Assembly (NCBI RefSeq): GCF_040298565.1
Contig: NZ_JBEPAK010000191.1
Location: 1-13,800 of the forward strand
DNA: 13,800 bases
Direction of reading: 5' to 3'
Origin: Kitasatospora sp040298565
GTDB lineage: Bacteria; Actinomycetota; Actinomycetes; Streptomycetales; Streptomycetaceae
The position numbers were made by a program, and so were the translations under genes. The stretch's first letter is position 1. Each line of letters opens with the position of its first letter. Below, piece after piece: positions 6,785-12,484 of the stretch. A model generated the notes under the pieces. It saw nothing but the letters and a program-made list of their open reading frames with translations, did not search any database and was not told the origin of the DNA.

Positions 6785-7756
6785 ATGGACATCGGTGTTT
6801 TCCTCCCCACCGGCCAGGACCATTGGGCGCCCGGCGGCGGCCCTCGCGACCTGATCGGATTCGCCCGGCGGGCGGAGGAGTTGGGCTTCTCCTCGCTGTT
6901 CGTCAACGACTCCCTGCTCACGCCCCGGATCGAGCCGCTCACCATGCTCGCCGCGGTCGCCCCGGTGACCGAGCGGATCGGGCTGGGCACCGGCGCGCTG
7001 CTGCCGGTGCTGCGCCGGCCGGTGCAGGCCGCGCAGGCGCTGGCCTCGGTGGACCTGCTCTCCGGCGGACGGCTGACGGTCGCCGTCGGTGCGGGCTTCC
7101 CGGGCCGCTTCGGGCGGCCGCTGCACGAGCTGTCCCAGGTGCCCTGGGAGCGCCGCTTCGCCCGGCTGGACGAGACGGTCGCGCTCTGGCGGGCGCTGTG
7201 GGCGGGGGCGACGGAGTTCCACGGCGAGTTCCACTCCTTCCCCGAACTCACGCCCGCCACCAGGACCTTCCGCCCGGGCGGCCCGCCGATCTGGCTGGGC
7301 GGCGCCACCCCGGCGGCGCTCGCCCGCACCGGGCGCCGGTACGACGGCTGGCTGCCCTACCCGCCCGATCCGGCCGACTACGCCACCGGGCTCGCCGCCG
7401 TCCGGCGGGCCGCCCGCGAGGCGGGGCGCGCCCCGGAGGCCGTCACCCCGGCGCTCTTCGTCAACGTCCGGATCGAGGAGGACACCGAGTCTGCCCGGCG
7501 TGCCACGGACGCCTACGCCCGCTCCAACTACGGCCTGCCGCTGGAGGAGGTGGCGCAGATCCAGGCGCTCGCCATCGGATCCCCGGACCAGGTCGCCGCG
7601 ACCCTGCGCCGCTACGCCGAGGCCGGTGCCCGGCGGATCGTCGCCCGGCTCGCCGCGCTCGACCTCGCGGGCCAGTACGAGCAGTTGGAGCGGCTGGCGG
7701 AGTTGCTGCCGTCGGCCGCGGAGCCCGCCGGCCTCACACTCGCCGGGCGGCGGTGA
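6785..7756 (+). CDS. LLM-class flavin-dependent oxidoreductase (luciferase-like)
   Basis: Predicted FMN- or F420-dependent monooxygenase or oxidoreductase of 323 residues with the bacterial-luciferase TIM barrel. The N-terminus MDIGVFLPTGQDHW is the first strand and substrate loop. It is followed by LIGFARRAEELGFSSLFVND, TERIGLGTGALLPVLRRPVQ (the flavin-side loop), LDLLSGGRL-like SVDLLSGGRLTVAVGAGF, and the late strand PPIWLGGATPAALARTGRRY with DGWLPY. All expected elements are present and uninterrupted. The start is set by GGAGGA at 6771. The divergent XRE/MmyB regulator and the shared palindrome suggest induction by a small molecule, perhaps the substrate. The 3' end overlaps the DUF2252 remnant by 23 bases on the opposite strand. 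The substrate cannot be told from sequence. Confidence 0.92.
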   Translation: MDIGVFLPTGQDHWAPGGGPRDLIGFARRAEELGFSSLFVNDSLLTPRIEPLTMLAAVAPVTERIGLGTGALLPVLRRPVQAAQALASVDLLSGGRLTVAVGAGFPGRFGRPLHELSQVPWERRFARLDETVALWRALWAGATEFHGEFHSFPELTPATRTFRPGGPPIWLGGATPAALARTGRRYDGWLPYPPDPADYATGLAAVRRAAREAGRAPEAVTPALFVNVRIEEDTESARRATDAYARSNYGLPLEEVAQIQALAIGSPDQVAATLRRYAEAGARRIVARLAALDLAGQYEQLERLAELLPSAAEPAGLTLAGRR

Positions 7757-8270
7757 TCCGGCCCGTCCCGATCGCCGCGAGCAGGTCCGCGTGGTCGGCC
7801 GCCGTGCGGTCCGCGTACGTCGCGGCGACGTCGGCGACCGCCTCCGCGAAGGTGCCGGCGCTGCCCAGGTAGCCGGCGACGGCCAGGCGGTCGCCGGTGC
7901 GGGCGTGGGTGCGGGCCCGGGCGCGCCCGCACAGCTTGGCGTAGCCGCGCAGGCCGGCCGGGGTCAGCGAGTCGACGTCCACCGAGCCCTTCGGGTCGCG
8001 CAGCCGGCGGCCGTGGAAGTGGCGTCCGGCGGGGCCCGCGGTCCGGCCTAGGAAGAGGTCGCCGGCGGCCTGCATCAGGCGCTGCCCGGTGACCACCCGG
8101 CGCCCGCCGCGGTGGACGGCGACCTCGGCGTCCAGCCGCAGCGGCGGCCGGTGGTCCTCGAGCACCGACCGGCCGGCCTCCTTGAGCTGCAGGAGCAGCG
8201 GGTCGCGGGTGTCCCGGCCGGTCAGCAGGACGATGAGGCAGCGGGTGCCGACGCTGCCGATGCCGACCAC
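7734..8270 (-). pseudogene. 5'-truncated DUF2252 gene remnant
   Basis: The 178-residue frame matches the C-terminal part of DUF2252 proteins. It opens with VVGIGSVGTRCLIVLLTGRD, then LLLQLKEAGRSVLE, VVTGQRLMQAAGDLFLG, FHGRRLRDPKGSVDVD and LCGRARARTHARTGDRLAVA. It ends with a YADRTAADHADLLAAI-like helix. Full-length DUF2252 proteins are usually well over 400 residues, so more than half is missing from the N-terminal side. The frame continues upstream from 8270 for only 22 codons of Gly/Pro-rich sequence before meeting the TAG (8337-8339) that ends the aminotransferase gene. The break therefore lies between about 8271 and 8336. There is no ribosome site at the GTG at 8270. The domain's function is poorly known. 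The 3' end overlaps the oxidoreductase by 23 bases. Confidence 0.75.
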
Positions 8271-8336
8271 TCCCGGGGGGCCGCCGTCGGTCGAGCCCGC
8301 CCCCGGGCCGCCGTCGGGGAGGGGCCGACGGGCGCC

Positions 8337-9125
8337 CTACACCGTCTCGGCGGCGACTCCCCGGTAGGCGGCGCGCAGTTCGGCGAGCCGGGGGTGGGCG
8401 GGGTCGAAGGCGGTGCCGTCCACGGCGGCGATCGGCCGCACGCCCACGCCCGCGTTGACGGCGAACGCCGCGTCGAAGGCGGCCAGTGCGTCGGCGGGGA
8501 CGGGCTCGCGGGACTGCGGGCCGCCGTACGCGCCCGCCAGCAGCGCCTCGGTGACGCCGCGCAGACCGGGGCCCTCGGGCCACACCAGGCGCTCCCCGGC
8601 CAGGAAGCCGATGTTCCAGGTGGCGCCCTCGGTCACCCGGCCGTCCTCGTCGGTCAGCAACGCGTCGTCGAAACCGGCGAGTTGGGCCAGCCGACGGTGG
8701 TGGACCAGGCCGAACAGGCCGACGTGCTTCACCTCCGGCAACTCCCGCCGGTACACCGCCGTCCGCACCCTCAGCGGCCCGGGTTCGGCCGCCGCGACCG
8801 GGCGGGTGGTCACCAGCAGGGCCGGCGCGGCGGGTGCGGCGGGGCGTTCCAGGCCGAGGGCCGGGTCGTAGCAGGTGACCCGGACGATCACCGGCCCGTC
8901 GTCGGCGGGCAGGACGGCGCGGATCCGCTCCCGGACCGCCGCCCGGTCCAGGTCGGCGCCGAACAGCGTCCGGCAGTCCCGGACCAGCCGGTCCAGGTGG
9001 AGCCCCAGACCGCGCACCCGGCCCGCCTCCGCCCGCATGGTGGTGAAGTGTCCGTAGTTGAGCAGTCCCAGGGCGGCGAGCCGCGCCGGGTCGGCGGGCG
9101 CACCGTCGATCTCGATCTCAGCCAT
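8337..9125 (-). CDS. Class IV PLP-dependent aminotransferase (aminodeoxychorismate lyase-like)
   Basis: A 262-residue fold-type IV PLP enzyme, the group of branched-chain aminotransferases, D-amino acid transaminases and 4-amino-4-deoxychorismate lyase (PabC). GHFTTMRAEAGRVRGLGLHL at about residues 25-44 is the family N-terminal strand and loop. Lys133 in PEVKHVGLFG is at the position of the PLP-binding lysine. DDALLTDEDGRVTEGATWNI (153-172) carries the conserved Glu166 and the phosphate-side Asn171 region. RGVTEALL follows, as in the phosphate-binding turn. The ATG at 9125 overlaps the upstream GNAT gene's stop (9118-9120) by 8 bases, so translation is probably coupled. Substrate is uncertain: there is no pab gene nearby, so a role in folate synthesis is not supported by context. 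Confidence 0.88.
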   Translation of the reverse strand: MAEIEIDGAPADPARLAALGLLNYGHFTTMRAEAGRVRGLGLHLDRLVRDCRTLFGADLDRAAVRERIRAVLPADDGPVIVRVTCYDPALGLERPAAPAAPALLVTTRPVAAAEPGPLRVRTAVYRRELPEVKHVGLFGLVHHRRLAQLAGFDDALLTDEDGRVTEGATWNIGFLAGERLVWPEGPGLRGVTEALLAGAYGGPQSREPVPADALAAFDAAFAVNAGVGVRPIAAVDGTAFDPAHPRLAELRAAYRGVAAETV

Positions 9126-10068
9126 CCCCCGAGTCTGCCAGCTGTGCGGTCGCCTCCGGCGCCGGAACCGGGCGGCACCGGCCCACCGTCCGGCGGCCCG
9201 TGCCGCGGGCCTCCTGCTCGAACTGCTCGATCCGGTGCGCCAGGCCCTCCGGCTCCCCCGCCTCCGCCCAGCGCCACGCCTCCGCCCACCACTGCGGCCC
9301 GCGCACCATCGGCCACCCGGCGAGTGCCAGGTGCAGCGCCAGCGTGGACCGCGCGTACTCGTGCACCCAGGCGTCGCAGCTCCGGTAGTCGGCGGTCTCG
9401 TCCAGCCGCAGCCAGCGGCCCTCCCGACCGGCGGCCAGTATCGGCACCCAGCCGCGCTGCCGGTCGGCGACCAGCAGGAGCAGCCGCCCGTCCTCCTCGC
9501 GCACCCGGTACGGCGGCAGCTGCGGCATCCGGGCGAGCGACAGCGACCGCTTCCAGCCCACCACCCAGAGCCCCCGGCGCAGGTAGTACCGGACCGCCGG
9601 CTGCCAGCTCCAGTGCGCTTCCAGCCGGAACCCCGGCAGCCCCTCGGCGGCGGCCGCCGCGTACACCTCGTCCAGCGCGGCGGCCGCCAGCCCGCGTCCG
9701 CGCGAGCCCGGCCGGACGTACAGGGAACTGACGGCCAGTTGGCTCGGCCCCTTCGTCCAGTTGTCGACCGCGACGGTGCCGACGTCCTCCCCGTGCTCGT
9801 CCCGGATCCAGTAACGCCGCCGGTACAGCTCCCCGCCGGGCCACTCCCGCCCGCTCTCCCCCAGCCGCTCCCGCCAGCCCCGCTCGGCCTCCGGCGCCAG
9901 CCCGTCCGGGTCGACCAGTTCGGCCAGCTCGCCCTCCACCAGGGACGCCAGGTCCCACAGGGCGAACCGCCGCTCCTCCCCCTCCGCCGCCGCCCGCAGC
10001 CGCTCTCCCGCCGCCAACCGCCCCTGTGCCCGCTCCACCGCGGCATCCCACGACCTCACCCGCGCCAC
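9118..10068 (-). CDS. GNAT-domain acetyltransferase with Trp-rich C-terminal extension
   Basis: A 316-residue protein with a GNAT fold in the middle. YWIRDEHGEDVGTVAVDNW (about 86-104) is the central hairpin. LAVSSLYVRPGSRGRGLAAA (111-130) holds the acetyl-CoA motif A (RGRGLA). AHWSWQPAVRYYLRRGLWVV (151-170) is the late helix and strand. About 80 residues precede and about 145 follow the fold. The tail is rich in Trp (GWVPIL, SCDAWVHEYARS, GPQWWAEAWRW) and matches no family I recognise. The GTG at 10068 is taken as the start; GTG at 10059 is also possible. The 8-base overlap with the class IV aminotransferase gene makes a two-gene unit. The substrate is unknown, and the extension could bind a partner or a second substrate. 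Confidence 0.82.
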   Translation of the reverse strand: MARVRSWDAAVERAQGRLAAGERLRAAAEGEERRFALWDLASLVEGELAELVDPDGLAPEAERGWRERLGESGREWPGGELYRRRYWIRDEHGEDVGTVAVDNWTKGPSQLAVSSLYVRPGSRGRGLAAAALDEVYAAAAAEGLPGFRLEAHWSWQPAVRYYLRRGLWVVGWKRSLSLARMPQLPPYRVREEDGRLLLLVADRQRGWVPILAAGREGRWLRLDETADYRSCDAWVHEYARSTLALHLALAGWPMVRGPQWWAEAWRWAEAGEPEGLAHRIEQFEQEARGTGRRTVGRCRPVPAPEATAQLADSGDG

Positions 10069-10121
10069 GATAGCGGGCGATCGGGCACGAGCCGTAATCC
10101 GCCGAGCACGGACCGTCAGGT

Positions 10122-10134
10122 GGCGTCGAACGCC
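10122..10134. terminator. Small hairpin between exporter and GNAT genes
   Basis: GGCGT (10122-10126) pairs with ACGCC (10130-10134) around CGA, with AGG/CCT outside able to extend the stem after a bulge. It lies in the 82-bp gap after the exporter stop at 10151 and may partly end that transcript. There is no T tract. Confidence 0.25.
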
Positions 10135-10150
10135 CCGCCTCCGGACGGCG

Positions 10151-11236
10151 TCACGGGCGCGCGGCGGAGGGTGCGGGGGTGCCGGCGGCTGGCGTGTCGG
10201 CGGCGGGGGTGCCGGTGGTGTGGGTGTCGACGGCGGGCGTGTCGGCGGCGGGAGTGCCGGTGGTGTGGGTGTCGACGGTGGGCGTGTCGGCGGCGCGGGT
10301 GTCGGCGGCGGCCGTGTCCCCGGCGGGGGCGGCGCCGGCGGGCACGATCGGCCGCCTGCCGCCCGGGGGCCGCGGCCGGGCCAGGGCCACCGCGGCGATC
10401 ACCAGGGCGCCGCCGGCCAGGGCGTTCCAGCCGACCGGCTCGGCCAGGAAGGTCGCCCCCAGGGCCGTGGACCACAGCGGCGTGACGTAGGTGACGGCGG
10501 AGGCGACGGCGGCGCCCGCCGCCCGGACCAGGCCCAGGTTCAGCAGGTACGCCAGGCCGGTACCGAGGGCGCCCAGGACCAGCAGGGCGGCGGCCGCCGA
10601 GCCGCCCGGCCAGTGCGGCAAACCCCCGACGAGCGGGGCGACCAGGGCCAACTCGGCGGCCGCGCTGCCGATCTGGAGCGCCGACAGGGCGGTCACGGAC
10701 TCCGGGCGGCCGGACAGGAAGCGGCGCAGGTAGGCGAACCCGGCGCCGTAGCAGCAGGTGGCGGCCAGGCAGGCGAGGGCGCCGGTGGTCGCGCCGGCGC
10801 CGAGGCCGCGCCAGACCCCCAGCACGGTCAGCACGCCGACGAAGCCCAGTGCGAGTCCGCCGAGCCGACGGGCCCCCGGGCGGCGCTCCTCGGGGACGGT
10901 CAGCACCGCGAACAGCAGGGTGAACAGCGGGGTGGTCGCGTTCATCACCCCGGCCAGCACCGAACTCACCCTGGTCTCGCCGAAGGAGAACAGGGCGAAC
11001 GGCACCGTGTTGAGCAGCACCGCGACCGCGGCCGAGTGCCCCCACACCGCCCGGTCGCGCGGCACCCGCTCACCGCGCAGCAGCAGGATCGCCCACAGCG
11101 TGACCGCGCCCAGCAGGCAGCGCCACAGCGCCACCCAGACCGGCGGCACCCCGGCGTCGACCGCCACCTTGATCAGGGCGAAGCTCGCGCCCCAGATCGC
11201 CGACAGTGCCACGAAGCCCGGCAACCAGCGCCGCAC
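10151..11236 (-). CDS. EamA/DMT-family transporter with repetitive C-terminal tail
   Basis: A ten-helix drug/metabolite transporter (EamA, RhaT-like), likely an exporter of amino acids or small metabolites in the cell membrane. Helices alternate through residues about 4-290 in two five-helix EamA repeats. The first opens with FVALSAIWGASFALIKVAVD; the second has AYLLNLGLVRAAGAAVASAV and ATFLAEPVGWNALAGGALVI, typical family ends. I place the start at the GTG at 11236 because GGGAGG (11245-11250) lies 8 bases upstream. An in-frame ATG at 11344 would add 36 unlikely residues. After the last helix a 66-residue hydrophilic tail is built of pentapeptides such as PAADT, PAVDT and HTTGT, encoded by 15-bp repeats. 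It diverges from a LysR gene, its probable regulator. The substrate is unknown. Confidence 0.9.
   Translation of the reverse strand: MRRWLPGFVALSAIWGASFALIKVAVDAGVPPVWVALWRCLLGAVTLWAILLLRGERVPRDRAVWGHSAAVAVLLNTVPFALFSFGETRVSSVLAGVMNATTPLFTLLFAVLTVPEERRPGARRLGGLALGFVGVLTVLGVWRGLGAGATTGALACLAATCCYGAGFAYLRRFLSGRPESVTALSALQIGSAAAELALVAPLVGGLPHWPGGSAAAALLVLGALGTGLAYLLNLGLVRAAGAAVASAVTYVTPLWSTALGATFLAEPVGWNALAGGALVIAAVALARPRPPGGRRPIVPAGAAPAGDTAAADTRAADTPTVDTHTTGTPAADTPAVDTHTTGTPAADTPAAGTPAPSAARP
10179..10328. repeat. 15-bp/45-bp tandem repeats inside the exporter gene
   Basis: Ten consecutive 15-bp units, each opening GTG(T/C)C, run from 10179 to 10328. Three units form a 45-bp higher-order repeat: 10194-10238 and 10239-10283 agree at 43 of 45 bases. 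On the coding (minus) strand each unit encodes a pentapeptide ending in Asp-Thr or Gly-Thr, so copy changes keep the frame. Confidence 0.9.
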
Positions 11237-11374
11237 CCCGACCACCTCCCGTCCGTTCCACTCCGTCGTCCCGAACGGCCGCGCCGCCGGGCGGCCGCCG
11301 CTCTGGACAGAGGGTGGCCCGGCGGCGGAGCATGAGTCCAACAAGTGGCGGTACCGGGAGGATGAGGAAGTCTC
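11237..11374. promoter_or_regulatory. Divergent exporter/LysR intergenic region
   Basis: These 138 bp separate the divergent exporter and LysR starts. They hold GGGAGG (11245-11250, minus strand) for the exporter and GAGGAAG (11364-11370) for LysR. I found no convincing -35/-10 pair or clear T-N11-A dyad. Divergence from a LysR gene makes a regulator site here likely. Confidence 0.5.
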
Positions 11375-12265
11375 ATGGCGTCGGAGGTGAACCTCGCCCA
11401 GCTCAGGGCGCTGGTCGCGGTCGCCGACACCGGCGGCTTCGGTGCGGCCGCCGACGAGCTGGGCATCAGCCAGTCCGCGGTCTCACACGCCGTCGCCGCG
11501 CTGGAACGCTCCCTCGGCTCCCCCGTGCTGCACCGCGGCACCCCGTGCCGGACCACCCCGCTCGGCGAGCAGATCCTGCCGCACGCCCGTACCGCGGTCG
11601 CCTCCGCCGCCGCGGTGCGCACCATCGCCACCCGGCACACCGGCGGCCTCACCGGCACCGTGCGGCTGGCCGCGCCGACCACCGTCTGCCAGGCCCTGAT
11701 GCCCGGGCTGCTGCGCGACTGGAAGGCGGCGCACCCGCAGGTCACCGTGCGGCTCTTCGAGGGGGAGGACGCCGAGCTGACCACCTGGCTGGAGGCCGGC
11801 ACGGTGGACGCCGCCGTGCTGGTGGACGCCGACCCGCTGCCGCCGGGGGCGGTTCCGCTCGGCGCCGACTCGATGCACGCGCTGCTGCGCCGGGACCACC
11901 CGCTCGCCGGGCAGGACACCATCCACGTGGGCGAGTTGGAGGACGACGACTTCCTGCTCTCCGAGGGCGGCTGCGAGCACCACATCCGCGAGGCCTACCG
12001 GCGGGCCGGCACCCGCTTCAGCCCCCGGCACCGGATCCGCGACCTCAACACCCTGATCGGCATGGTGCACGCCGGTGTCGGGGTCTCGGTGATGCCGGCG
12101 CTGGCGCTGACCATGCTGCCGCCGGAGTGCGTCCTGGTGCCGATCCGCCCGGCCGTGCACCGGACGCTCACCCTCACCGGCCCGGCCGGGCGGCCCTGGT
12201 CCCCGGCAGTCAGCGGGCTCCTCGCGGGCGTACGGGCGGCCGCGGGCGCACCGGTGCCGGCCTGA
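11375..12265 (+). CDS. LysR-family transcriptional regulator
   Basis: A 296-residue LTTR. Residues about 6-65 are the winged helix-turn-helix: LAQLRALVAVADTGGFGAAA, then ELGISQSAVSHAVAALERSL and VLHRGTPCRTTPLGEQIL. The periplasmic-binding-like effector domain follows from about residue 92 (GTVRLAAPTTVCQALMPGLL) and includes NTLIGMVHAGVGVSVMPALA, a typical effector-cleft segment. The ATG at 11375 is preceded by GAGGAAG. It diverges from the EamA exporter, a common pairing in which the LysR protein activates exporter expression in response to the exported compound. That role is inferred. The chitinase downstream on the same strand is 219 bp away with its own promoter signals and is probably not co-regulated. 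Confidence 0.92.
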   Translation: MASEVNLAQLRALVAVADTGGFGAAADELGISQSAVSHAVAALERSLGSPVLHRGTPCRTTPLGEQILPHARTAVASAAAVRTIATRHTGGLTGTVRLAAPTTVCQALMPGLLRDWKAAHPQVTVRLFEGEDAELTTWLEAGTVDAAVLVDADPLPPGAVPLGADSMHALLRRDHPLAGQDTIHVGELEDDDFLLSEGGCEHHIREAYRRAGTRFSPRHRIRDLNTLIGMVHAGVGVSVMPALALTMLPPECVLVPIRPAVHRTLTLTGPAGRPWSPAVSGLLAGVRAAAGAPVPA

Positions 12266-12283
12266 CCAGCCCTCAGCCCGTCC

Positions 12284-12300
12284 GGGTCTGCCGCGGACCC
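12284..12300 (+). terminator. Hairpin after the LysR gene
   Basis: GGGTC (12284-12288) and GACCC (12296-12300) pair around a 7-base loop, 19 bases after the LysR stop. It is GC-rich with no T tract, so only a weak terminator candidate. Confidence 0.3.
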
Positions 12301-12339
12301 TCCGGGGCCCGGCTGCGGGCGGCTTGACCGTTCCGGGGG

Positions 12340-12369
12340 TTGACCACCCTTCCCCGACAGGTCTATACC
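12340..12369 (+). promoter_or_regulatory. Candidate chitinase promoter
   Basis: TTGACC (12340-12345) and TATACC (12364-12369) are separated by 18 bp. This is the only clearly sigma-70-like pair in the gap. A second TTGACC lies at 12324-12329. The start of transcription would be near 12376, leaving a leader of roughly 110 bases. Confidence 0.5.
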
Positions 12370-12372
12370 AGT
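12357..12372. promoter_or_regulatory. DasR-responsive element (dre)-like operator
   Basis: ACAGGTCTATACCAGT matches the DasR consensus A(C/G)TGGTCTAGACCA(C/G)T at 14 of 16 positions, differing at positions 3 and 10. It overlaps the candidate -10 box of the chitinase gene, where a repressor would block transcription. DasR is the GntR-family GlcNAc-responsive regulator of chitin and amino-sugar use in streptomycetes; chitinase genes are known targets. Confidence 0.75.
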
Positions 12373-12399
12373 GAGGGCCCTCGGCAACGTCTTCGCGCC

Positions 12400-12418
12400 G
12401 ACGGCCCCTTCGGCCGTC
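12400..12418 (+). other. Leader hairpin 1 of the chitinase mRNA
   Basis: GACGGCC (12400-12406) and GGCCGTC (12412-12418) pair perfectly around the loop CCTTC, in the predicted 5' untranslated leader. Confidence 0.45.
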
Positions 12419-12441
12419 ACGCCACCCCCACGTCCGGCGTG
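12418..12441 (+). other. Leader hairpin 2 of the chitinase mRNA
   Basis: CACGCC (12418-12423) and GGCGTG (12436-12441) pair around a 12-base loop directly after hairpin 1. The two share base 12418, so they may be stacked or alternative. Confidence 0.35.
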
Positions 12442-12484
12442 AGCAGGCCGTCTCCCCCACCGCCGTTTCCTGGAAAGGCCTCCG

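Noticed and set aside
9126..10046. Open upstream extension of the class IV aminotransferase frame
   Set aside because: It is the shadow of the GNAT gene in another frame, Trp/Arg/Gly-rich without a domain. The ATG at 9125 matches the family start.
11237..11344. Longer exporter N-terminus from ATG 11344
   Set aside because: GGGAGG sits 8 bases before the GTG at 11236, directly ahead of the first membrane helix, and the added residues are not family-like.
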